From an uncultured Kushneria sp. (GTDB lineage: Bacteria; Pseudomonadota; Gammaproteobacteria; Pseudomonadales; Halomonadaceae): a stretch of DNA of 64,000 nt. This document shows, one piece after another, positions 36,809 through 45,007 of this stretch. The DNA lies in contig NZ_CANMFC010000001.1 in NCBI RefSeq assembly GCF_947497025.1, positions 62,001 through 126,000 on the forward strand, written 5' to 3'. Every line of letters begins with the position of its first letter. Positions within the stretch are counted from its first letter, which is position 1. Below the pieces are notes generated by a model. It was not told where the DNA came from and did no database searches. It was given only the letters and a program-made list of their open reading frames with translations. Position numbers and translations under genes: made by a program.

Positions 36809-36850
36809 ACTGTTTCCTGTCGAATGTTCATTGCCGAAAGGGGAGTGCCG

Positions 36851-37342
36851 ATGCAGCCGCGTGTGGGAGTGATCATGGGATCGAAGTCGGACTGGCCGGT
36901 GATGGAGCATGCCGTCAACATGCTGACGCGTCTTGGTGTGGCTTACGAGACACGTGTGGTGTCCGCCCATCGTACGCCCGATCTGATGTTTGAATATGCC
37001 AGCACCGCCGCCGAGCGGGGCATTGAAGTGATCATTGCCGGCGCCGGTGGCGCCGCGCACCTGCCCGGCATGGTGGCCTCGAAAACGCCGCTGCCCGTAC
37101 TCGGCGTGCCGGTGGAATCGAAGGCGCTCAAGGGCATGGATTCGCTGCTCTCGATCGCTCAGATGCCGGGCGGCATCGCCGTGGGGACGCTGGCCATCGG
37201 CAAGGCCGGGGCCACCAATGCGGGGCTTTTGGCCGCCCAGATCATCGGGACCCATGACCGTGAGGTGCGCCGTGCCGTCGAGGCCTTCCGCGCCGAACAG
37301 ACCCGGACCGTACTGGATAATCCCGACCCGAGCGCAGAATAG
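36851..37342 (+). CDS. purE: 5-(carboxyamino)imidazole ribonucleotide mutase
   Basis: A 163-residue class I PurE that converts N5-carboxyaminoimidazole ribonucleotide to 4-carboxyaminoimidazole ribonucleotide in purine synthesis. Signature segments are [29 protein letters not shown] with the catalytic His, and [15 protein letters not shown]. The ATG at 36851 has AGGGGAG upstream. It works with PurK, encoded 85 bases downstream across a tandem repeat. Confidence 0.96.
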   Translation: MQPRVGVIMGSKSDWPVMEHAVNMLTRLGVAYETRVVSAHRTPDLMFEYASTAAERGIEVIIAGAGGAAHLPGMVASKTPLPVLGVPVESKALKGMDSLLSIAQMPGGIAVGTLAIGKAGATNAGLLAAQIIGTHDREVRRAVEAFRAEQTRTVLDNPDPSAE

Positions 37343-37391
37343 TACGGTTAGCAATAGTACTTTCAAGAACAGTACTTTTAAAAACAGTACT
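37341..37391 (+). repeat. 15-bp tandem repeat between purE and purK
   Basis: AGTAC recurs at 37341, 37356, 37371 and 37386, exactly 15 bases apart. The three later copies are full AGTACT palindromes, with an AGTACTTTYAARAAC-like unit between them. It begins at the purE stop codon and ends 37 bases before the purK start. Confidence 0.85.
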
Positions 37392-37427
37392 GGCGCAGAT
37401 TTCTTTACCCCTGTTGATGAGTGAGAG

Positions 37428-38552
37428 ATGGCCATGCAGATCGGCATTCTGGGAGCAGGACAGCTCGGACGCATGATGGCGCTGGCGGGCCTGCCGCTGG
37501 GTCAGCGGTTTACGCTTCTGGACCCCAGCGGTACGCCCAGCGCCGGGATTGGCGACATCCTGGCCGGCAGCGATGACGCCACGCTCGAAGAGTTCATTGC
37601 CTGCTCTGATGTGGTCACCTATGAATTCGAGCACCTGCCGGTGACGCTTCTGGAGCGCATCGAGCAGGTGCGCCCGGTCTACCCGTCAAGCCGCGCCATT
37701 GCGGTATGTCAGCATCGCGCCAAAGAGAAAGAATTGTTCTCGCGGCTCGGCATACCCACCCCCGACTATCGTCTGGTCGACAGCGCCGAGGCGCTGGAAG
37801 CGGCGGCGCGCGAGCTGGGTTGCCCGGTGGTGGCCAAGTCCACGACTGAAGGCTATGACGGCAAGGGCCAGTTTGTTTTGCGTGCGCCCGAGCAGGCCCA
37901 TGATGCCTGGCAGAGCATTGGTCATGATCAGCTGGTGGTCGAGGCGTTCGTGGATTTCGTGCGGGAAGTGTCCCTGATTGCCGTGCGCGGACGCGGTGGA
38001 GAAGTGCGCTCGTACCCGATCACGCAAAACCAGCATGAAGAGGGCATCCTGCGCTATTCGGTAGCGCCATTGCCGGATGTTGATGCGGCCCTGCAGTCCA
38101 CGGCAGATGGCTATATTCAGGCCCTGCTCGACGAGCTGGACTATGTCGGCGTGCTGTCGCTGGAGCTTTTCCAGACCCGTGACGGCCGGCTGTTGGCCAA
38201 CGAGATGGCCCCGCGGGTGCACAACTCCGGCCACTGGACCATGAATGGTGCGGTCACCAGTCAGTTCGAGAATCACCTGCGCGCCATCGCCGGGCTGCCA
38301 CTGGGCGATACCCACGCGCGCGGTCTGACCTGCATGGTCAATGTCATCGGCGAGGAGGGCGATATTGTCGAACTGCTGGCGCTTGATGGCGTACACCTGC
38401 ACCGCTATGGCAAGGCGGCGCGCAGCGGTCGCAAGCTGGCCCATATCAATGTGGTGGCCGAGGACTATTTAACCCTCATGCAGCGGGTTCGCGCCGTCAC
38501 TGCACTGCTGCCAGGCGCATTCGATAACACCATGCACTGGGACAACGTTTAA
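37428..38552 (+). CDS. purK: 5-(carboxyamino)imidazole ribonucleotide synthase
   Basis: A 374-residue ATP-grasp enzyme that carboxylates aminoimidazole ribonucleotide with ATP and bicarbonate, supplying PurE. It starts MAMQIGILGAGQLGRMMALA, has the ATP-binding VVAKSTTEGYDGKGQFVL near residue 139 and the ATP-grasp metal residues in LSLELFQTRDGRLLANEMAPRVHNSGHWT near residue 243. The ATG at 37428 follows GAGTGAGAG; the ATG two codons in is an alternative. Confidence 0.96.
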   Translation: MAMQIGILGAGQLGRMMALAGLPLGQRFTLLDPSGTPSAGIGDILAGSDDATLEEFIACSDVVTYEFEHLPVTLLERIEQVRPVYPSSRAIAVCQHRAKEKELFSRLGIPTPDYRLVDSAEALEAAARELGCPVVAKSTTEGYDGKGQFVLRAPEQAHDAWQSIGHDQLVVEAFVDFVREVSLIAVRGRGGEVRSYPITQNQHEEGILRYSVAPLPDVDAALQSTADGYIQALLDELDYVGVLSLELFQTRDGRLLANEMAPRVHNSGHWTMNGAVTSQFENHLRAIAGLPLGDTHARGLTCMVNVIGEEGDIVELLALDGVHLHRYGKAARSGRKLAHINVVAEDYLTLMQRVRAVTALLPGAFDNTMHWDNV

Positions 38553-38666
38553 GCCCATCGTCGCTTCCTGCAGGGGCCGCCCGGCTTCTGCAGGCCTCTG
38601 TCAAACGCCCCTTTCTCCTCTTTTGTTCTACGGCATCGTCCTGATCAGACAAACCTGATCCGGCGC

Positions 38667-38696
38667 TTGTCGACGTTTTCAGACCGTGTGCATACT
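38667..38696 (+). promoter_or_regulatory. Candidate promoter of the class V aminotransferase gene
   Basis: TTGTCG, an 18-base spacer and CATACT lie 64 bases upstream of the start, in the 207-base gap after purK. The rest of that gap holds an inverted repeat, CCTGCAG/CTGCAGG (38567-38594), which has no T-tract. Confidence 0.35.
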
Positions 38697-38759
38697 GGAA
38701 ATTCTGTGCCGATGCTACGGCGCTTTAACCCTGCCTGATGTCATCTCAAGGAGATGGTG

Positions 38760-39965
38760 ATGCCTTATAGCGTGCCCGATATCGAACCCCTGGAAAGTAT
38801 CTTGCCCGATGAGCCACTGCTCATGATGGGCGCGGGCCCCGTGCCCATTCCAGCGAGGGTGGCAGCGGCCAATGGCATCGTGATCAACCATCTGGGCGAG
38901 ACCATGGCGCGCATCATCGAGCAGGTCAAGGCGATGTCGCGCTACGTCTTTCAAACCGAGTCACGCCATATCCTAGGGGTGGCAGGCCCCGGTTCGGCGG
39001 CGATGGAAATGGCGGTCATCAATCTGGTCGACCCCGGCACACGGGTGCTGACGGTCAATAACGGCTTTTTCAGCAGTCGCCTGGGCGAGATGGCCCGCCG
39101 TGCTGGCGGTGACGTCATGGAAGTGGATGCCGGCGCCACCTGTGCCGCCAGTGAGGCCGATGTCATCGAGGCGATTCGTACGCATCGCCCGCGCGTGTTG
39201 ACCATCGTGCAGGGGGAAACCTCCAGCACCGTGTTTAACCATGCCCTGCCGGTCATCTGTCGAGTGGCGGCCGAGGCGGATTGTCTGGTGATCTGTGACG
39301 CGGTCTGTACGCTGAGCACCATGCCGCTGGAGATGGATGCCTGGGGGGTAGACGTGGTGATTACCGGCGGGCAGAAGGGACTGAGCTCGATTCCCGGCGT
39401 GTCGCTGGTGGCTTTTTCCGACCGGGCCTGGGACGTCATCGAGCGTCGTGAACGCACCCTGACCCACTGGTGTCTCGATGCGCGGCTGGCGCATCAGTTC
39501 TGGTACAACAAGTCCTATCACTATACGGCGCCGGTCTCGGGCATTCTGGCGCTGCACGAGGCGCTGCGACTGGTCTGTCAGGAGACCCTGCCCCGACGTT
39601 TTGATCGCCATTTACGCTGTTCGCGGGCATTACAGACCGGCATTGAGGGACTTGGGCTTGAGCTCTACATCGAAGGGCCGTCCCGGCTGAACTCGGTGGT
39701 GGGCATTCACCTGCCCGAGGGGCTGGCCCAGGCTGAGCTGATGCAGCACATCTCGCGCCATCACGGCGTGGAGATCTCCGGCGCTTTCGGGGCCAACATC
39801 GTGCGTATCGGACAGATGGGCGAACAGTGCCGGACGCACCATCTGTTTCGCACCCTGCATGCGCTGGGGGCAAGCATCAGGACGCTGGGCTATCAGGTGG
39901 ATGTACCGTCAGGCGTGGCCGCCCTTGAAAAGGCGCTGGAGCGCTATACGCCGGTGTATGCCTGA
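38760..39965 (+). CDS. Pyridoxal-phosphate-dependent class V aminotransferase (alanine/serine-glyoxylate type)
   Basis: A 401-residue fold-type I aminotransferase of class V. The cofactor lysine is Lys206 in ITGGQKGLSSIPG; the aspartate that supports the pyridine ring is in VICDAVCTLS near residue 180. Family members use glyoxylate as amino acceptor with alanine or serine. The start at 38760 has AGGAG six bases upstream; the ATG at 38754 has none at usable spacing. It stands alone. The exact substrate pair is inferred. Confidence 0.87.
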   Translation: MPYSVPDIEPLESILPDEPLLMMGAGPVPIPARVAAANGIVINHLGETMARIIEQVKAMSRYVFQTESRHILGVAGPGSAAMEMAVINLVDPGTRVLTVNNGFFSSRLGEMARRAGGDVMEVDAGATCAASEADVIEAIRTHRPRVLTIVQGETSSTVFNHALPVICRVAAEADCLVICDAVCTLSTMPLEMDAWGVDVVITGGQKGLSSIPGVSLVAFSDRAWDVIERRERTLTHWCLDARLAHQFWYNKSYHYTAPVSGILALHEALRLVCQETLPRRFDRHLRCSRALQTGIEGLGLELYIEGPSRLNSVVGIHLPEGLAQAELMQHISRHHGVEISGAFGANIVRIGQMGEQCRTHHLFRTLHALGASIRTLGYQVDVPSGVAALEKALERYTPVYA

Positions 39966-40020
39966 ACGTCCCGGACAGGGGCCCCGGCAAGCGGGGCCCT
40001 GTCATGGCGACCGCCCCTGT

Positions 40021-42195
40021 TCAGATCGTTGCCATCCTCGGCGTGTTGCTGCCGTTGTGGCGACGACGTTGCATGACGATCAGCCCGGCAGCGATGGCGA
40101 TGCCGGCCAGGTCGGTATAGATCCCGCCATAGATCATGCACAGCGCCCCGATCAACATCACGGCCCGCTGCCAGACCTTCACCGGTCCGAAGAACCAGGC
40201 CTGAACGGTGGCGGAGAGCAGCACGATGCCCATGGTGGCGGTCACGCCAACGCGAGCGATCTGTAGCCAGCTGCCTTCCATCAGCATCGCCGGACTGTAG
40301 AAGAACATGAAAGGCACGATAAAGGCTGCCAGCCCGATCCTGAACGAGGCCACCGAGGTGCCCATGGCATTATCTCCCGAAATGCCTGCTGCGGCGTAGG
40401 AGGCCAATGCCACTGGTGGTGTAATCGCCGAGACCACTGCGAAATAGAAGACGAAGAAGTGTGCTACCAGCGGCTGGATGCCGATGCCGATCAGGCCCGG
40501 CGCCACCACCGAGGCTGCCACTGCATAGGCGGCGGTGGTGGGCATGCCCATCCCCAGCAAAATGCTGATCAGCATGGCGAAGAACAGCGCCAGCAGCTGG
40601 CTGACGCCTGCCAGACCCAGCAGCAGCGAGGAGAAGCGCGCGCCCACTCCGGTAAGCCCGATGACGCCGACAATCAGACCGGCGCAGGCACAGACCGCAA
40701 TGATCTGGATCGACATCGTGCCCCCCAGCTGCAGGGCGCGCAGAACGGCTGCCGGTCCCATCTTGTTGGGCGAGATCCAGCTGACAATGGCGGCCGAGGC
40801 GGTGGCCAGGGTGCCGGCGCGGATCACCGAATAGCCCATGAACAGCGCCGCCACCAGAATGATGATGGGCGCGAACAGATAGGCGTGGCGCGCCAGTTTC
40901 GAGAACTTGGGAGTCTCGTCGCGGGTCATGCCCCGCATGCCCTTGCGGGCGGCTTCGAAGTCGACCATGAAGTAGACCGACGCGAAATAGAGAATGGCCG
41001 GAATGACCGCGGCGATCGCGATTTCGGTATAGGGAATGCCGGTGATCTCGGCCATGATGAAGGCGCCTGCCCCCATGATCGGCGGCATGATCTGTCCCCC
41101 CGTCGAGGCGGCAGCCTCGATGGCGCCGGCACTGCGACCCGGGTAGCCCACCCGTTTCATCAACGGGATGGTCAGCGAGCCTGTAGAGACGACGTTGCCG
41201 GCGCTGGTGCCGTTGATCATGCCCATCAGGCCGGAGGCGAAAATGGAGACCTTGGCCGGGCCACCGCGGGCGCGACCGGCCGCGGCAAAGGCGAAATTGA
41301 CGAAGTAATCCCCCACCTTTGACGCCTGCAGAAAGGCGGCAAAGATAATGAACAGAATGATATAGGTGGAGGAGACCGCGGTCGTCGGCCCCAGCACGCC
41401 GGCATCGGTATAGACCTGGCTGAAAAAGCGGTTGAGCGTCAGTCCCGGATAGCCGAGAAACCCCGGCAGGAAAGGGCCTGCAAAGACATAGGCGATAAAG
41501 ATGGCGGCGATGATCACCAGCGCCATGCCCGCCACCCGGCGGGTCAGCTCCAGAATCAGCAGCGAGCCGGCGATCGCCGCCCACGAGATACCGATCGGGG
41601 CAAAGGCGGTACCGGTCGAGGCGCGCATGGGTGAATTGAACATCAGCAGCAGATAGCTGGAGGCGGTGGCGGCGCAGACCATCAGCACTAGCTCGGCGAT
41701 GGGGAGATGGCTGCGCGGGCGGCGAATCACCCAGGAGAGCACGATGGCCCCCACGGTAGCCGCGATCAGCGGGGCGCCGAAGTGCCAGGTCTCGGTGGCC
41801 GGATCAATGCGCATGGCACCGTCGGCCATGGCCTGGCGCATCATGAAGACCTGGACCAGCGCGTAGAGGGCGGGCAGCAGCATGGCGGCCGCAAGACCGT
41901 CCAGCCAGCGCGGCGAGGTTCTGCCACCCTCCTCGGCGAAGCGCGCCCCGGTATAGAGACCGAAGCCGAGGATCAGCGCGCCGCAGACGTGCAGGATACG
42001 AAACGTCCAGGTCTCGATTGGATAGACGTTGAGCGAAATCAGGTGAAAGCTGGTATAGGCCACGGCCATGGCGGCGAACAGCCACCAGAGTCCGCCGGAG
42101 AAGACGCGTCGGGTCGGCTCGACGACATCATTGTCAACGCCGTCGGCGATGATCATGTCATCTCCGGGCGTCTGGTTCTTGTACTGGTTGGACAT
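40021..42195 (-). CDS. TRAP transporter fused permease (second TAXI system)
   Basis: A 724-residue fused DctQ/DctM permease, homologous to the one at 4-6 kb but from a different branch. It begins with a polar region, then hydrophobic blocks, then the DctM-like core. Marker segments are AAGRARGGPAKVSIFASGLMGMINGTSAGN, the stretch around EAAASTGGQIMPPIMGAGAF, and LGMGMPTTAAYAVAA. GGGGTGATC precedes the ATG at 42195; a longer frame to 42240 has no site. It lies 61 bases downstream of its binding protein and belongs to the operon driven by the sigma-54 promoter at 43348-43362. Confidence 0.92.
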   Translation of the reverse strand: MSNQYKNQTPGDDMIIADGVDNDVVEPTRRVFSGGLWWLFAAMAVAYTSFHLISLNVYPIETWTFRILHVCGALILGFGLYTGARFAEEGGRTSPRWLDGLAAAMLLPALYALVQVFMMRQAMADGAMRIDPATETWHFGAPLIAATVGAIVLSWVIRRPRSHLPIAELVLMVCAATASSYLLLMFNSPMRASTGTAFAPIGISWAAIAGSLLILELTRRVAGMALVIIAAIFIAYVFAGPFLPGFLGYPGLTLNRFFSQVYTDAGVLGPTTAVSSTYIILFIIFAAFLQASKVGDYFVNFAFAAAGRARGGPAKVSIFASGLMGMINGTSAGNVVSTGSLTIPLMKRVGYPGRSAGAIEAAASTGGQIMPPIMGAGAFIMAEITGIPYTEIAIAAVIPAILYFASVYFMVDFEAARKGMRGMTRDETPKFSKLARHAYLFAPIIILVAALFMGYSVIRAGTLATASAAIVSWISPNKMGPAAVLRALQLGGTMSIQIIAVCACAGLIVGVIGLTGVGARFSSLLLGLAGVSQLLALFFAMLISILLGMGMPTTAAYAVAASVVAPGLIGIGIQPLVAHFFVFYFAVVSAITPPVALASYAAAGISGDNAMGTSVASFRIGLAAFIVPFMFFYSPAMLMEGSWLQIARVGVTATMGIVLLSATVQAWFFGPVKVWQRAVMLIGALCMIYGGIYTDLAGIAIAAGLIVMQRRRHNGSNTPRMATI

Positions 42196-42256
42196 GGTGA
42201 TCACCCCGAGGGATTCAAAAAACGGCACCGCCCCGCGCACGAGGCGGCGACGAGTC

Positions 42257-43270
42257 TTACTGACGGATCAGAGAGGGGTCGATGTCGTAACCGTTCTCCT
42301 CGTACCAGCGCACGGCCCCCGGGTGGTAGGGCAGTATGGTGTTGTACTTGAGGTTCTCCGGCACGCTGCTGGCCGCGCTGCGGTGGATGTCGCGCATGCG
42401 GTCGTTGTTTTCCATGCTCAGCCTGACGACCTGGTAAACAAACTCTTCAGGCAGATCGCAGTTGGCTATGGTGAAGTTCCACATCGATACGGCACGCAGG
42501 TCGTGACCCAGCGTGCTGTATGTACTGGCGGGAATGGTGAACGGCGCGACCGGGAAGTCGTTGACGACTTCCTCCTGCTGCGCTTCGGTGAACTCGATGA
42601 AGTTGACGCCGGTCTGTACTTCCAGCTGACTGACGGCCGGGATGGGGATGCCGGCCGCAAAGGCGACCACGTCGATCAGACCATCCTGCAGCTGACTGCC
42701 GAGATCGGACCAGCCGCCGTTGCGGCGCTCATACTCCACGCCCAGTTCGGAGAGAATCGCCGGGAAGTAGGTGTCGGAGGTAGATGCCGCCGGGCCGAAA
42801 CCGATACGGGCGCCATCGGGGATGCTGTCGATGCTGTCGATACCACTGCTAGAGAGGGCGGCCACCGAGAAGGGGGTTTCATACATCGGGAACAGCGCAC
42901 AGACGTTGTTCATCTTCATGCCCGGCGCCAGCGGACTCTCGCCGTTGAGGGCCTGGGCCGCGGGACCCATGGTGGTCAGTCCCAGCGCGACATCGCCGCT
43001 GTGCACCAGTGCCATGTTTTGTGTCGGGCCGCCGGTGATCTCGCCGCCGCCGGAAATACCCAGTTCATCAGCGATCAGGTTGGCCCAGCCGGAACCATAG
43101 ACGTAGTAGGTTCCGCCCTGGCTGGCAGTGGCCACGGTGATACTGTTCGGCCAGTCACTGCGGTCAACGCTATCGCCGGCCCGGGCCGCGCCGACGATGG
43201 CCAGCGAGGCCGCCGTCGTCATGGAAGCCGCGACAGTCAGGGCAAGGGTTCTGCGTGACAGGGTTGGCAT
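42257..43270 (-). CDS. TAXI family TRAP transporter solute-binding protein (second system)
   Basis: A 337-residue periplasmic binding protein with a cleavable signal peptide (MPTLSRRTLALTVAASMTTA to ARAG, about 33 residues) and no lipobox, unlike the first system's lipoprotein. The TAXI domain starts ITVATASQGGTYYVYGSGWA. GGGAGCT precedes the ATG at 43270. It is the first gene of a two-gene operon with the fused permease. The upstream DctBD pair and sigma-54 promoter suggest that expression is induced by its ligand, perhaps a dicarboxylate or an amino acid; the ligand is not readable from sequence. Confidence 0.92.
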   Translation of the reverse strand: MPTLSRRTLALTVAASMTTAASLAIVGAARAGDSVDRSDWPNSITVATASQGGTYYVYGSGWANLIADELGISGGGEITGGPTQNMALVHSGDVALGLTTMGPAAQALNGESPLAPGMKMNNVCALFPMYETPFSVAALSSSGIDSIDSIPDGARIGFGPAASTSDTYFPAILSELGVEYERRNGGWSDLGSQLQDGLIDVVAFAAGIPIPAVSQLEVQTGVNFIEFTEAQQEEVVNDFPVAPFTIPASTYSTLGHDLRAVSMWNFTIANCDLPEEFVYQVVRLSMENNDRMRDIHRSAASSVPENLKYNTILPYHPGAVRWYEENGYDIDPSLIRQ

Positions 43271-43347
43271 GATGGAGCTCCCGTTATGATTAAACTTTTT
43301 TGAAGGACACCGACCACGGCGTCGTTGTACGTCACATGTCGGGAGTG

Positions 43348-43362
43348 GCAAGCGATGCGCCA
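43348..43362 (-). promoter_or_regulatory. Sigma-54 promoter of the second TAXI operon
   Basis: Read on the minus strand, TGGCGCATCGCTTGC matches the sigma-54 consensus TGGCAC-N5-TTGC at all but one base, with GG-N10-GC spacing. It predicts transcription starting near 43336, giving a leader of about 66 bases. A DctD-type sigma-54 activator is encoded directly upstream. Confidence 0.85.
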
Positions 43363-43392
43363 TTTGCCATTTTGTTTAACAATTTCAGTGAT

Positions 43393-43411
43393 TTGAAACT
43401 TTTTGTTTCAA
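43393..43411. repeat. Inverted repeat between promoter and upstream activator sites
   Basis: TTGAAAC-N5-GTTTCAA, perfect 7-bp arms around five T residues, lies in an AT-rich stretch centred about 66 bases before the predicted start. It may bind another regulator or help DNA bending. Confidence 0.6.
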
Positions 43412-43440
43412 CTTTGGTCGCGTGGAAAAAGGCGGTTTGG

Positions 43441-43456
43441 TGGCGGATACCCGCAC
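43441..43456 (-). promoter_or_regulatory. Promoter-proximal DctD-type upstream activator site
   Basis: GCGGATACCCGC (43443-43454) has the GCGG-N4-CCGC form, centred about 112 bases before the predicted start. It is the weaker of two copies exactly 33 bases apart. Confidence 0.65.
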
Positions 43457-43472
43457 TTTCGTCCATGGAAGG

Positions 43473-43490
43473 TGTGCGGAAATCCGCACA
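43473..43490 (-). promoter_or_regulatory. Promoter-distal DctD-type upstream activator site
   Basis: TGTGCGGAAATCCGCACA is an 18-base near-perfect palindrome with GCGG-N4-CCGC core, centred about 145 bases before the predicted start. Its form resembles known DctD-type enhancer sites. Confidence 0.75.
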
Positions 43491-43618
43491 ACGGTGTGAT
43501 TAGGAAGGGAAAGCGTCAGCCAGCGCCGTCGAATGGGCGCTGTTCGAGGCTAAAGTATAACGGTGAAAGCCGTGTTGAGACGGAGGCAGAACCGCTTTCG
43601 AACGGTCAAAGGCGGCGC

Positions 43619-45007
43619 TCAGTGGTCATCGCTGCCTTCACGGCGATACGCTTCGGCACGCAGGTCATGCCTTTTCAGCTTGTCATAGAGGGTTTTTCTC
43701 GGCACATCGAGATACTCACAGGCCTCGCTGATGCGGCCGCGACAGCGGGCCAGCGCCTGATCGATAAGACTCCTTTCGAACATCTCCACCTGGCGGGCCA
43801 GGGACAGCTCGCGGCCATCGCCTTCAATGCTGCCGAGCAGAATGTCCAGGCGGTAATCGTGGGCACTGCCAATCAGCACATAGCGCTCGGCAAGATTGCG
43901 CAGTTCGCGCACGTTGCCGGGCCAGTCATGGGCCAGCAGTACGGATACGCCGGCGCTGTCGAGCGGGGGCGCCTCAAGGCCGCTACGGGTCGCCGCGACC
44001 ACGGCAAAGTGCTGGAACAAAAGCGGAATATCCTCGCGCCGCTCACGCAGCGGTGGGATGGGCAGGGTGACCACGTTGAGCCGGTAGTAGAGGTCCTCGC
44101 GAAAGCGTCCCTGCTCGGCGGCGACTTTCAGATCCGCCTTGGTAGCGGCGATCACACGGATATCCAGATCGATGGCCTCATTGGCGCCGAGTCGTTCGAT
44201 AGCGCGCTCCTGGAGTACCCGCAGCAGCCGCACCTGCAGAGTCTGCGGCATGGATTCGATCTCGTCGAGAAAGACGGTTCCCCCCTGGGCGTACTCGAAC
44301 TTTCCGATACGTCGCTCTACCGCGCCGGTGAAGGCCCCCTTTTCGTGACCGAACAGCTCCGACTCGATAATGCTCTCCGGCACCGCGCCGCAGTTGATGG
44401 CGACAAAGGGCGCGCCACTGCGGCGGCTGCGCTCATGGATGGCGCGGGCGACCAGATCCTTGCCGGCGCCGGTCTCACCGAAGAGCAGAACATCGGCCTC
44501 GACCTGACTGATGCGTGACACCATGGTGGCCAGCTGGGCGATCGCTGTCGTGCGCCCTACCAGTCGCGGCCCCGGCGCCGACTGCTGGGCTTCCAGCTCG
44601 GCGCGCAGGTGGCGGTTCTCCAGGGCCAGCCGGCGCGTCTCGGCGGCGCGGCGTACCACTTCTATCAGCTCATCGCCGGCAAAGGGCTTCTCGACGAAGT
44701 CCCAGGCGCCATCGCGCATGGCGGTGACCGCGGTGGAGACGTCGCCATGACCGGTGATCAGGATCACCGGCAGCTCCGGGTCGCGGGCGTGCACCTCACG
44801 CAGTAGCGCCATGCCATCCATGCCCGGCATGCGGATATCGCTGATCAGCACCCCGGGGAAATCCCGCGCCAGTGCTTCCAGTGCCTTCTCTGCGCTGGCC
44901 ACCAGGAGCGGCTGGTAGCCGGCCAGCTCCAGTGTCTGGCCGGTGGTGAAGCGCATGTGGGGTTCATCATCGACGATGATCACTGGCGTGGCTGGACGGT
45001 CAGGCAT
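43619..45007 (-). CDS. dctD: Sigma-54-dependent response regulator, DctD-like
   Basis: A 462-residue NtrC-family response regulator. The receiver domain has the acidic pair DDE near residue 13, phospho-acceptor Asp57 in LISDIRMPGMDG and the Lys107 region. The AAA+ domain has Walker A GETGAGKD near residue 177, the sigma-54 contact loop GAFTGA (224-229) and the arginine region LNVVTLPIPPLRERREDIP. The C-terminal Fis-like helix-turn-helix reads ISEACEYLDVPRKTLYDKLKRH. It overlaps dctB by eight bases. It probably activates the adjacent TAXI operon from the two palindromes at 43441-43490. Confidence 0.92.
   Translation of the reverse strand: MPDRPATPVIIVDDEPHMRFTTGQTLELAGYQPLLVASAEKALEALARDFPGVLISDIRMPGMDGMALLREVHARDPELPVILITGHGDVSTAVTAMRDGAWDFVEKPFAGDELIEVVRRAAETRRLALENRHLRAELEAQQSAPGPRLVGRTTAIAQLATMVSRISQVEADVLLFGETGAGKDLVARAIHERSRRSGAPFVAINCGAVPESIIESELFGHEKGAFTGAVERRIGKFEYAQGGTVFLDEIESMPQTLQVRLLRVLQERAIERLGANEAIDLDIRVIAATKADLKVAAEQGRFREDLYYRLNVVTLPIPPLRERREDIPLLFQHFAVVAATRSGLEAPPLDSAGVSVLLAHDWPGNVRELRNLAERYVLIGSAHDYRLDILLGSIEGDGRELSLARQVEMFERSLIDQALARCRGRISEACEYLDVPRKTLYDKLKRHDLRAEAYRREGSDDH

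Noticed and set aside
37341-37391. 15-bp repeats as a CRISPR array
   Set aside because: The units are too short and contiguous, there are no spacers of CRISPR length and no cas genes are present.
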